64,000 nt of DNA from Archaeoglobales archaeon (GTDB lineage: Archaea > Halobacteriota > Archaeoglobi > Archaeoglobales > Archaeoglobaceae). Under the pieces are notes generated by a model. That model saw only the letters and a list, made by a program, of their open reading frames with translations, made no database searches and was not told the DNA's origin. The translations under genes were made by a program, and so were the position numbers. The stretch spans positions 62,001-126,000 of the forward strand of contig JASFYH010000002.1 of the NCBI GenBank assembly GCA_030055595.1, written 5' to 3'. Positions 1 through 7,122 of this stretch are shown piece after piece. Numbering within the stretch: position 1 is the first letter of the stretch; each line of letters begins with the position of its first letter.

Positions 1-200
1 AGCCCAACGATCTGTATAGCCTTCATTGGGCACTTCTTTATGCATATTCCACAGCCAACGCATAGCTTCTCTGAGATCATTGCCTTCTCTGCAATCACAA
101 CTGTCTCGTCTCCACTTCTAACCTTTGGGCAATACTTCAAGCACTCCTGCCCGCATTTCTTTGGCTGGCATCTTTCTTTATCGATGACCGCTATGCGCAT
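1..200 (-). CDS. ABCE1/RLI ribosome-recycling ATPase, N-terminal part only
   Basis: This is the first 66 codons of the archaeal RNase L inhibitor homologue (ABCE1), which splits ribosomes after termination using two ABC ATPase domains and an N-terminal pair of iron-sulfur clusters. Read on the minus strand from the ATG at 200, it begins MRIAVIDKERCQPKKCGQ and contains the two characteristic cysteine sets: CQPKKCGQECLKYCP near residues 11-25, then CVGCGICIKKCP near residues 47-58. The rest of the gene lies beyond the left edge. It is divergent from the GTP cyclohydrolase gene with about 60 bases between starts. The identification rests on near-invariant family residues. Confidence 0.93.
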   Translation of the reverse strand, partial: MRIAVIDKERCQPKKCGQECLKYCPKVRSGDETVVIAEKAMISEKLCVGCGICIKKCPMKAIQIVG

Positions 201-225
201 CCCTAATGCGGGCGTTGACTGAGTA

Positions 226-240
226 TAAGAATATTTATAT
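226..240 (+). promoter_or_regulatory. TATA box of the ribA-like gene
   Basis: The AT-rich run TATAAGAATATTTATAT ends about 23 bases before the ATG at 263. That spacing would place the transcript start at or next to the start codon, so the mRNA is probably leaderless. No Shine-Dalgarno sequence precedes the ATG. Confidence 0.6.
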
Positions 241-262
241 CTCCTCATTCATTCTGCAATCC

Positions 263-1402
263 ATGGAGAGTCTCATAGAACAGCTTAAAGCGGGAAAATT
301 CGTAATAGTTTATGAAGAAGATAAAAGCTTCCTCTGTATTCCCGCCGAGATCGTTAATTCCGACTCTCTTAACTTTATTATGAAGAACTGCGATGAAATA
401 CGCCTTTCACTGCCATGGAGTCGAATTTCGTCACTCGGACTCAACAAGTTCTTCTTCAATGGCAATGTGATCCCGATCGATCCAAAGCTTGAAAGGGTTT
501 CAGCTGAAGATCGAGCTAATTTTATAAAAAAGCTTGTTTTTGAAGACCTAAATCCGACGGAAATAAAGTTCCCCGGAAGGATCTTCGTAGAAGAAACGAA
601 AGAAATGGGAATTCTTGAGCGACCGGGGATTGCTGAAGCTTGCTCAGATCTTGCAAGGCTCGCTGGATTTAAAGCATGTGCGGTTTATGCTCCAATTCTC
701 ACACCAGAAGGCAATGTTGCGGGAAGAGATTATGCAGAGAAATTCTCCAGAATTCATTCAATACCCGTAATAAGCATAAAGGAGCTCATAGAATTCAGGC
801 TTAAAAATGAGAAGATCGTTGAGAGACTTGTTGAGGCAACTCTGCCCACGAAGTTTTACGGCACTTTCAAGGCTATTGGCTACAAAAGCCCGATCGGAGA
901 GATCATTGCTCTCGTTAGAGGAGACGTCTCCAAAGGAGACGTGCTCGTGAGAATTCACTCTGAATGCCTTACCGGGGATGTTCTCCACTCATTGCGTTGT
1001 GACTGCGGAGAACAGCTCGAGAGTGCCTTGAAGATGATCGATCGAGAAAGCAAAGGTGTGCTGATCTACATGCGCGGACAGGAAGGCAGAGGAATTGGAC
1101 TTATAAACAAGCTTTTAGCCTACAGACTTCAGGAAAACGGCATAGACACGGTTGATGCGAACATAAAACTCGGTTTTCCACCAGACATGAGGAGCTATGG
1201 AATTTCTGCACAGATCCTTATGGATCTTGGTGTTAAGAGTGTCAGACTGCTCACCAACAACCCGCTAAAGATCGAGGAGCTCGCAAAGTATGGTTTTAAA
1301 GTTAAAAGAGAAGCGATCGAAGTAGAGCCTACAGATCTGAACTTAAGCTACCTCAAAACGAAAAGGGACAAAATGGGGCATTTTCTATGCATAAACGATT
1401 AA
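263..1402 (+). CDS. ribA: GTP cyclohydrolase II with degenerate N-terminal RibB-like domain
   Basis: The 379-residue protein has the RibBA layout of riboflavin synthesis. The C-terminal half (about residues 195-375) is a convincing GTP cyclohydrolase II: the zinc-cysteine motif HSECLTGDVLHSLRCDCG and the loop RGQEGRGIGL are both intact, so it should convert GTP to diaminohydroxy-ribosylaminopyrimidinone phosphate. The N-terminal half aligns with dihydroxybutanone phosphate synthase but has lost its signature residues: the acidic DRENEGD loop, the histidine of GHxFPL (here PGRIF) and the histidine of GHTEA (here PGIAEA). It is therefore probably structural or regulatory. An in-frame start at 206 exists, but the ATG at 263 fits the TATA box and the family start. 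Confidence 0.88.
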   Translation: MESLIEQLKAGKFVIVYEEDKSFLCIPAEIVNSDSLNFIMKNCDEIRLSLPWSRISSLGLNKFFFNGNVIPIDPKLERVSAEDRANFIKKLVFEDLNPTEIKFPGRIFVEETKEMGILERPGIAEACSDLARLAGFKACAVYAPILTPEGNVAGRDYAEKFSRIHSIPVISIKELIEFRLKNEKIVERLVEATLPTKFYGTFKAIGYKSPIGEIIALVRGDVSKGDVLVRIHSECLTGDVLHSLRCDCGEQLESALKMIDRESKGVLIYMRGQEGRGIGLINKLLAYRLQENGIDTVDANIKLGFPPDMRSYGISAQILMDLGVKSVRLLTNNPLKIEELAKYGFKVKREAIEVEPTDLNLSYLKTKRDKMGHFLCIND

Positions 1403-1457
1403 GATCACTACGCTTTGAGAAAGTTTTAAAAACATTCCCTATGGCTATATAAAAGCT

Positions 1458-1532
1458 GGGCCCGTGGCTCAGCCAGGACAGAGCGCCGGCCTTCTAAGCC
1501 GGAAATCGCGGGTTCAAATCCCGCCGGGTCCG
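1458..1532 (+). tRNA. tRNA-Arg (anticodon UCU)
   Basis: A complete cloverleaf can be drawn. The acceptor stem GGGCCCG pairs with CGGGTCC with one G-T pair. The anticodon stem CCGGC/GCCGG encloses the loop CTTCTAA, giving anticodon TCT at 1493-1495. The T arm is GCGGG-TTCAAAT-CCCGC, T8 is present and G is the discriminator base. No CCA is encoded and there is no intron. It reads AGA codons, which are common in this window. Confidence 0.97.
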
Positions 1533-1533
1533 C

Positions 1534-2121
1534 TCAAAACTTTAGCATCCTTCTTATGTCTTTAAGCTCAAAACCATTGTTTAAAAGCACGTAAACCGCC
1601 AAAGTATACTTTGAGCCCAAATATGGCGGTGGATAGTTCACATCTTCCTGCAATGCGATCCATTTGAGAGTTGACAAAAAGACCGTTACTTTTCTTTTCA
1701 AACGCTCCTCAAGCTCTTCAAAGTTTTTCATGATCTCCCGCATGCCTTGCCTTTCTCGAACGAGTCTGAAGATCGAATTCGTTACTAACTCCCCCAAATT
1801 CTCCTTCTTTAATTCCAAAAACATTTCACCAAGATCTACGTGCGTGGGGATCTTCAACTCGGGACTTAAGGCTTTAGAGTGTCGCCAGACAATAAAATCA
1901 AATTCGCTCTTTTTTCCCGGAAACTCTATAAAAACTCTGTAGTCCCCAAGCTCTTCTACGAGGATCAACCTGTGGTCTTTATTCAAAACCCGAAATCTAT
2001 TTTTAACAAACTCTCTCGCTTCGTTCGGCGGAGGTAAGCGATCCAGACTTTCAGACCTCTCGTAGTCTCCATTTAAGATCTTGTTTTTTGTTTCTAAAGA
2101 CTCACTTCTTGTCTTCGGCAT
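1534..2121 (-). CDS. Uncharacterised protein in DNA-methylase operon
   Basis: A 195-residue soluble protein of unknown function. It starts at an ATG 20 bases inside the methylase gene upstream, so the two are translationally linked. The sequence is charged, with a central EFDFIVW stretch and a C-terminal half rich in amphipathic helices. I see no signal peptide, membrane segment or zinc site. Because it overlaps a DNA methylase, it might be a nuclease or specificity partner, but no nuclease motif is convincing. Its stop codon lies one base from the 3' end of the convergent tRNA-Arg gene. Confidence 0.7.
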   Translation of the reverse strand: MPKTRSESLETKNKILNGDYERSESLDRLPPPNEAREFVKNRFRVLNKDHRLILVEELGDYRVFIEFPGKKSEFDFIVWRHSKALSPELKIPTHVDLGEMFLELKKENLGELVTNSIFRLVRERQGMREIMKNFEELEERLKRKVTVFLSTLKWIALQEDVNYPPPYLGSKYTLAVYVLLNNGFELKDIRRMLKF

Positions 2122-3061
2122 CCTTTCTCACCATTCTGCTGTATTTAAACTTCTTAAGTTCACTTTCTTCTTCTGGCTTTCTAAAAATGAAGAGCTTTTC
2201 ATGAAATATTAGAAGAAAATCTCTTTCTTTCATTTTTCCCCATACCTCACGAGTCGTCTTCATCTTGTGCTGGATCTTAACGACTTCTTCAGCGAGAATG
2301 AAGCCCGCATTCATAAAACGATCGAGAACATAATGCGAGATCGGGACGTAGTGCTTGTGGATCCTCGTGTCTCCAATGAGCATTGCCATGTGACCCCCTT
2401 TCTTAAGAACCCTATAGCATTCCCTTGCGATTTCCTCTAAAGCTTTAAGATAGTCCTCAAGCTTCCTCATTATAGATATATTTCCCTCGGAGCCATACCT
2501 TATTATGTTGAAATACGGCGGATGGGTTGCGATCAGATCTACGCTCTCATCTTCTATAAGATCAAGCTTTCGAGCATCACCATGGAACACCTTAACCCAG
2601 CTTTTTTCGATGTCCTCGACGCTTGTCTCTCCGATCTCTTCGGTAATTCTCGGTCTCTTTAGTGCTTTTTCTAAGTAGTATAGTCGGTGGAGTGTAAGCA
2701 TTACCGCTCCTAATTCAATATCAACCGCGATGCAATTTCTCCCGAGCAACTTTGCCTCTATGGCTGTAGTCCCGGAGCCTACCATTGGATCAAGCACAGT
2801 TTCCCCAAGTTTTGTGTAGCGGAGGATCAGGGCTCTCGCCATTTGTGGAGGCCAGTTTCCCCTATAGTCTCCCTTATGCGTTGCCCATGCTCCACGCTTT
2901 GGAAAACTCCAAACAGTCGTGGAAACATCTGTTAACTCTTCAGGACTTGGCTCTAAGCGATCTACTTCGATCTGCTCGAGTTTGATCTTCTGATCCTCTA
3001 CCTCAACTTCTTTGAACTTCGAAACGAACTCTTGATAATCCTCAAAAGAAATGAGCTTCAA
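2102..3061 (-). CDS. Putative DNA methyltransferase (adenine-N6 or cytosine-N4 type)
   Basis: The 319-residue protein has the S-adenosylmethionine-binding motif DPMVGSGTTAIEAK near residue 92 and a catalytic-type motif THPPYF near residue 180. The second motif is a variant of the D/S-PPY box of amino-methyltransferases. The order (SAM motif first, PPY second) is not that of the common beta-class enzymes, although the SAM motif itself looks beta-like. It could methylate DNA, or possibly an RNA base as TRM11-like relatives do. The probable start is a TTG at 3061, preceded by GAGGTG overlapping the end of the ACT-domain gene. It is the middle gene of a three-gene operon; no restriction enzyme is recognisable. 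Confidence 0.8.
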   Translation of the reverse strand: MKLISFEDYQEFVSKFKEVEVEDQKIKLEQIEVDRLEPSPEELTDVSTTVWSFPKRGAWATHKGDYRGNWPPQMARALILRYTKLGETVLDPMVGSGTTAIEAKLLGRNCIAVDIELGAVMLTLHRLYYLEKALKRPRITEEIGETSVEDIEKSWVKVFHGDARKLDLIEDESVDLIATHPPYFNIIRYGSEGNISIMRKLEDYLKALEEIARECYRVLKKGGHMAMLIGDTRIHKHYVPISHYVLDRFMNAGFILAEEVVKIQHKMKTTREVWGKMKERDFLLIFHEKLFIFRKPEEESELKKFKYSRMVRKDAEDKK

Positions 3062-3070
3062 AAGAACACC

Positions 3071-3568
3071 TCAGCTTATTATAACCTTCTTCACTCCTTC
3101 CACTCTGAGAATTTCCTCAACAACCTTACCCGGGATCTTTGTGTTTGTCACAACTGTCATCTTTGACTCAACGCTAATTTCTGGATCTTCTGCAAGAATG
3201 TATCTTATTGATATTCCTTCCTTAGCCAAAGCACTTGAAACTCCCGCTACTATTCCAACCTTACTGCTTTCTGCATAAACTTCAAGAACTCCAAAGCCAA
3301 GATAGCGAGCGATCTCGGTTATGTTGGCAACAGGCTTAAGATTTGCAAAAACTTCCCTTAAATCAGGATCATTTTCTATATTCTGAATTGCAGAAACGAC
3401 TACTTTGCGATCAACTCCTATTGCTTCAGCTATTTTAGCGGGAATAAGCTCAATGTTGTTACAAAAAGCCTTGCCCTCTCTAACTGAAATCCCGAGGCGA
3501 AGAAATTCCCTAACTACTGCGATCTGCGAAGGATACTTCTCGAACTTCTCCGCAATTTTTCGCCACAT
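3071..3568 (-). CDS. ACT-domain regulator of amino-acid metabolism (COG2150-like)
   Basis: A 165-residue archaeal protein. The N-terminal ~75 residues form a predicted helix-turn-helix-like segment (AKIAEAIGVDRKVVVSAI), and the C-terminal ~75 residues form an ACT fold (VGIVAGVSSALAKEGISIRY). ACT domains bind amino acids, so this is probably a ligand-responsive regulator. The ATG at 3568 lies about 25 bases from a TATA-like AATTTATTAAC on the minus strand, suggesting a leaderless start. It is the first gene of the operon with the DNA methylase, an unexplained pairing. Confidence 0.78.
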   Translation of the reverse strand: MWRKIAEKFEKYPSQIAVVREFLRLGISVREGKAFCNNIELIPAKIAEAIGVDRKVVVSAIQNIENDPDLREVFANLKPVANITEIARYLGFGVLEVYAESSKVGIVAGVSSALAKEGISIRYILAEDPEISVESKMTVVTNTKIPGKVVEEILRVEGVKKVIIS

Positions 3569-3609
3569 AAAAAAAGTAAAATTGGTTGTTAATAAATTTT
3601 AGTAAAAAA

Positions 3610-4548
3610 TTACTTACCCTTCAGCTTGTCCAAAAGCTCTGGAACTATGTCGAAGATGTTCGCAACTATTCCGTAGTGAGCTACACCAAATATTGGCGCC
3701 TCGGGATCCTTGTTAACCGCTACAATTAGCTCGCTGTCCTTCATGCCCATGACGTGCTGGAATGCTCCGCTTATGCCCAATGCCAAGTAGAGCTTTGGCT
3801 TCACAACCTTACCCGAAATACCGACCTGTCTGTCCTTAGGTAGCCATCCATTGTCTATAACTGGTCTGCTTCCAGCTACAACCCCTCCGAGAGTATTTGC
3901 AAGTTCTTCAGCAAGAGAGATGTTTGCAGCGTCCTCAATACCTCTGCCAACCGCTACAATTATGCTTGCCTTTGTTATGTCAACTTCTCCCGCTTCTGGC
4001 TGGACGTATTCGACGAACTTTCTTCCCGGAGCCTTAGATGGCTTTATTCCCGCATCAACGATCTGTCCACTCTTCTGAACGCCTTCCTTGAAAGCTCCTT
4101 GTCTAATCGTAAGCACACAAGGCATTGACTTGATCTTGAGATCTACCATGATCTTTCCTTGCATAACGAAACGAGAAGCGACGAGACCATTTTCTGTATT
4201 CACTCCGACAACATCTGTAACCACAGGAGCGTTGAGCTTCACTGCAAGATATGGAGCATATTCCGAACCTTGGGCGGTGTTTCCTATGAGCACGACGTCT
4301 GGTTTCTCCTTCTGGAAAAGCTGGAGCAGAACGTCAATGTAAAGCTCGGGATTGTAGTTCTCAAGGCTTGGATCTTCGATCTTCCAGACCTTGTCCGCAT
4401 ATTTTGCAAGCTCACTGGCGAATTTACCAACTTCCTTACCAATTACCACCGCATTGCTCTCGCCAAGCTTGTTAGCCAAGTTGAGAAGTTCGATGCTCAG
4501 TGGGTTCAGCTCCCCAAACCTGTGTTCAGCAATCGCAAAGACCTTCAT
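3610..4548 (-). CDS. etfA: Electron transfer flavoprotein, alpha subunit
   Basis: The 312-residue protein is a full-length ETF alpha chain. Its C-terminal FAD domain carries the hallmark stretch GSRPVIDNGWLPKDRQVG, then GISGAFQHVMGM and the closing AHYGIVANIFDIVPEL. ETF accepts electrons from acyl-CoA dehydrogenases such as the glutaryl-CoA dehydrogenase encoded at 7123-8307, and passes them to a membrane oxidoreductase. The start codon overlaps the stop of etfB by four bases. It lies downstream of the thiolase and DUF35 genes on the same strand. Confidence 0.96.
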   Translation of the reverse strand: MKVFAIAEHRFGELNPLSIELLNLANKLGESNAVVIGKEVGKFASELAKYADKVWKIEDPSLENYNPELYIDVLLQLFQKEKPDVVLIGNTAQGSEYAPYLAVKLNAPVVTDVVGVNTENGLVASRFVMQGKIMVDLKIKSMPCVLTIRQGAFKEGVQKSGQIVDAGIKPSKAPGRKFVEYVQPEAGEVDITKASIIVAVGRGIEDAANISLAEELANTLGGVVAGSRPVIDNGWLPKDRQVGISGKVVKPKLYLALGISGAFQHVMGMKDSELIVAVNKDPEAPIFGVAHYGIVANIFDIVPELLDKLKGK

Positions 4549-5288
4549 CCTATCAACCCCCGATCTTTAAGAATTGCAATAAGCTTCGTCGCAATCTGAG
4601 ACGGATCGCCAGTGATCAGCTCTGCCTTCTTTACTGGTGGCAGATACATCTTTGCAACTTCTACTGTAGACGCTTTTGGTGCTATGCTCAATTCCTTCAG
4701 CTCTTTAGTCTTCGCCTTCTTTATACCCATAATTGAGACATATCTCGGCTCGTTTATACCGCTCTGAATCGTTAACAAGCACGGCATTGGCAATTGAACC
4801 GCCTCTTTATAACCGCCTTCGATTTCTCTGTTTACTTTAACCACTCCATTTCCGATCTCAAGCGAAGTAACTGCTGTGGCGAATGGCAGATTTAGCATCG
4901 CTGCTAATATTACGCCAACCTGAGAGTTGTTGAGATCCTGGCTCATGAGCCCAGCAAAGATCATGTCGAACTTCTCGTTCTTTATCGCCTCGCAGATCAC
5001 TTCAGCGGTCTGGTAAGCATCGAGACCCGCGTCGAATGGGATCTTAATCGCTCTGTCTGCTCCCATTGCAAGGCATTTTCTCAGCGTGTCCTCACTCTTT
5101 CCAACTCCAACAACAACGACTTCTCCACCCATCTTCTCCTTTATTCTGATAGCCTCTTCGACCGCATAGCGATCCCAGTCGTTTATGTCGAAAACCGCAG
5201 TGCCAAGCGAAAGGCTTTTGCCGTCCCCAGCAACTCCGACTTCGCTTTGCGGATCCGGGGCATGTTTTGCAAGCACGATAATTTTCAT
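4545..5288 (-). CDS. etfB: Electron transfer flavoprotein, beta subunit
   Basis: The 247-residue chain has the ETF beta nucleotide-binding pattern: VVVVGVGKSEDTLRKCLAMG near residue 57, then DMIFAGLMSQDLNNSQVG and the recognition loop LPMPCLLTIQSGINEPRY near residue 170. It forms a heterodimer with EtfA. The sequence GGTGG shortly before the ATG can serve as ribosome binding site. Whether this ETF is a simple carrier or an electron-bifurcating type cannot be settled by eye; no bifurcating partner dehydrogenase is adjacent. Confidence 0.96.
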   Translation of the reverse strand: MKIIVLAKHAPDPQSEVGVAGDGKSLSLGTAVFDINDWDRYAVEEAIRIKEKMGGEVVVVGVGKSEDTLRKCLAMGADRAIKIPFDAGLDAYQTAEVICEAIKNEKFDMIFAGLMSQDLNNSQVGVILAAMLNLPFATAVTSLEIGNGVVKVNREIEGGYKEAVQLPMPCLLTIQSGINEPRYVSIMGIKKAKTKELKELSIAPKASTVEVAKMYLPPVKKAELITGDPSQIATKLIAILKDRGLIG

Positions 5289-5312
5289 TTTACCACCTAT
5301 CCGAAGGTGGAA

Positions 5313-5350
5313 AGGTTGAATAAAAAATTTTCTATTTTAAAAAATTTGAA
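5313..5350 (-). promoter_or_regulatory. Terminator/promoter gap between DUF35 gene and etfB
   Basis: Read on the minus strand, the gap holds two T-rich runs (AAATTTTTTAAAA and AAAATTTTTTATTC). They could end the thiolase-DUF35 transcript; the second could also be the AT-rich box of an etfBA promoter. Archaeal termination needs only oligo-T, so both readings are possible. Confidence 0.35.
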
Positions 5351-5368
5351 TTCCAATTATTAACTTGG

Positions 5369-5845
5369 TTAAATGGGCACAAGCTCGTAGGTCTGATAGC
5401 CTTCTTTCCTTTTCACGATCTCGACTTTAACTCTCTGTCCCGGCTTGAGCTTTGGCTCCCCACGATACCAAGCGAGAATTCGCACTCCATCGTCGAGCTT
5501 TGCAATCCCAACAGCGTATGGATCGTAGTGGGAAAAGCTCGTTGGTCTCACATGAATCACAGTCAGCGTTTCAAGCACACCTTCCTTTTTAAGCTCAATC
5601 CAGTCCATTTCTGATTTTTTACAGCTTGGGCAGTCCTTTTGGGGTGGGAAGAAGATTCTACCACATTTGCACTTCGTAGCCAAAAGCTTCCCTTCTTTAA
5701 GCCCCTCGTAGAACTTCTTTATACCCTCGACTGAAAGTATATATCTAAGCTTAAGCTCTCGAACGTCGAACCACTGCCAAGCATTGCTTTTCTCGTCAGG
5801 AATGATCGGAAAGCCCATTTTCTCAATAGCTTCTTTAACATCCAT
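5369..5845 (-). CDS. DUF35 zinc-ribbon/OB-fold acyl-CoA-binding partner of thiolase
   Basis: A 158-residue protein with the DUF35 layout. A helical N-terminus is followed by a rubredoxin-like zinc ribbon (CKCGRIFFPPQKDCPSCK near residues 59-76) and an OB-fold ending in KLKPGQRVKVEIV. In archaea such proteins bridge thiolase and HMG-CoA synthase and help bind the acyl-CoA. The start is taken as the ATG at 5845 because GAGGTGAT lies just upstream; a GTG at 5854 overlapping the thiolase stop is the alternative. It follows the thiolase gene directly. Confidence 0.88.
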   Translation of the reverse strand: MDVKEAIEKMGFPIIPDEKSNAWQWFDVRELKLRYILSVEGIKKFYEGLKEGKLLATKCKCGRIFFPPQKDCPSCKKSEMDWIELKKEGVLETLTVIHVRPTSFSHYDPYAVGIAKLDDGVRILAWYRGEPKLKPGQRVKVEIVKRKEGYQTYELVPI

Positions 5846-5850
5846 TTTTA

Positions 5851-7029
5851 TCACCTCTTTTCCAGTCCATAGATTGTAACATACGCATAATGTCCGGTTC
5901 CGCCGATGTTATGTGCAAGCCATCTTCCGTTCTTTATGTCTGCCTGTCTTCCCTTGTCCGCTTTTCTGAGCAACTGTTTGTAAGCTTCAACCGCCATGCT
6001 AACGCCAGTTGCTCCAATTGGATGCCCCTTTGCCTTAAGACCGCCGTCAACGTTCACAGGAATCTTCCCGCCGATGTAAGTCTGTCCTTCTCTTGCTAAT
6101 TTGTATCCCTCACCACGCTTGCAGAACCCAAGATCCTCGTAAGCGATCACTTCTGGAGCGGTAAAGCAGTCGTGCACATTTGCGCCGTCGAGCTGTTTGA
6201 CTGGGTCATCAATACCCGCAAGCTTGTAAGCCTGCTCTGCAGCGTATCGAGCGGAAGCCAAACTTGTGAAATCTTCTCTCTTGCTTAGATTTGCGGTTCC
6301 AGTGCCAACTCCCTGTGATAAGATCCATACTTTCTCTTCAATGCCTAACTCCTTCACCTTTTTCTCGCTTGCAAGTATTACACATGCAGAACCATCTGTA
6401 ATTGGAGAACAGTCGAACAGCTTTAAAGGCCAAGCAACATAGGGACCTTTCATAACTGTGGCGACGTCAATCTCTTTTCGGAATTGAGCATAGGGATTCT
6501 TTGCAGCATAGTGGTGAGCTTTTACCGCAACCTTTGCGAAGTCTTCTTCTGTTGCACCATACTTCATCATGTAGGCACTCGCATGCATCGCATAGTATCC
6601 CGGGAAGGTTAGCCCAAAGTTTTCAAACTCCCAGAAATAGCTACCGAACCTACCGATAAGCTCGATAACATTTGGATTTGGCGATTCCTGCATTTTTTCC
6701 ACACCAAGAACGAGAACGAGGTCTGCAAGCCCCGATTTTATTGCGGTGTAGCCCACTCTAATCGCAGCGCTTCCAGTTGCACATGCAGCCTCAACCCTCA
6801 TTGAGCCTTTTGGAGCCAGATCAGCATATTCTGCCATTATTGCGGGAATTGCAAGCTCACTACTCCATATTCCAAGGTTTCCAACGACAAAAAATTCTAT
6901 GTCCTTAGGTTCAAGATTTGCGTTTTCGAATGCGGGTTTCATAGACTCCCAGCAAAGTTCTGGGATGTTCACATCTCTTCTTGTTCCAAAAACCGAATGT
7001 CCTACGCCTATAATTGCTACTCCTGTCAT
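5851..7029 (-). CDS. Acetyl-CoA C-acyltransferase (archaeal thiolase)
   Basis: The 392-residue enzyme belongs to the SCP-x-like archaeal thiolases. The nucleophilic cysteine lies in EAACATGSAA (C83), a conserved histidine in NVHDCFTAPE, and the C-terminal GHPIGATG box supplies the second catalytic histidine. It would condense or cleave acetoacetyl-CoA or longer 3-ketoacyl-CoAs, serving beta-oxidation or, with HMG-CoA synthase, isoprenoid synthesis. The DUF35 gene immediately downstream is its usual partner. The ATG at 7029 sits about 25 bases from a minus-strand TATA box and shares a short divergent promoter region with the glutaryl-CoA dehydrogenase gene. Confidence 0.93.
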   Translation of the reverse strand: MTGVAIIGVGHSVFGTRRDVNIPELCWESMKPAFENANLEPKDIEFFVVGNLGIWSSELAIPAIMAEYADLAPKGSMRVEAACATGSAAIRVGYTAIKSGLADLVLVLGVEKMQESPNPNVIELIGRFGSYFWEFENFGLTFPGYYAMHASAYMMKYGATEEDFAKVAVKAHHYAAKNPYAQFRKEIDVATVMKGPYVAWPLKLFDCSPITDGSACVILASEKKVKELGIEEKVWILSQGVGTGTANLSKREDFTSLASARYAAEQAYKLAGIDDPVKQLDGANVHDCFTAPEVIAYEDLGFCKRGEGYKLAREGQTYIGGKIPVNVDGGLKAKGHPIGATGVSMAVEAYKQLLRKADKGRQADIKNGRWLAHNIGGTGHYAYVTIYGLEKR

Positions 7030-7046
7030 AATGTTATTCTCAATTT

Positions 7047-7100
7047 CAACCTTTATATCTCTTTATCTTTTTTCTTGCAAAGATTTGGAAAGAATTATAT
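7047..7100. promoter_or_regulatory. Divergent promoters of thiolase and glutaryl-CoA dehydrogenase genes
   Basis: Two TATA-like boxes face away from each other. AGATATAAAG (minus strand, 7051-7060) is 22-31 bases from the thiolase start. AGAATTATAT (plus strand, 7091-7100) is 23-32 bases from the dehydrogenase ATG. Both genes look leaderless, so regulators binding between the boxes could act on both. Confidence 0.55.
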
Positions 7101-7122
7101 TGCAGTGGGCTCTAAAAAATCT

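Noticed and set aside
206..262. Longer ribA-like start at 206
   Set aside because: The start would lie upstream of the TATA box and would add a non-family extension.
4545..5288. Electron-bifurcating ETF
   Set aside because: No bifurcating partner (Bcd/Fix-type) is beside it and the deciding residues cannot be judged by eye, so a plain carrier is the safer call.
6997..7122. Longer start of the glutaryl-CoA dehydrogenase at 6997
   Set aside because: It overlaps the divergent thiolase start and promoter; the added residues are not family-like.
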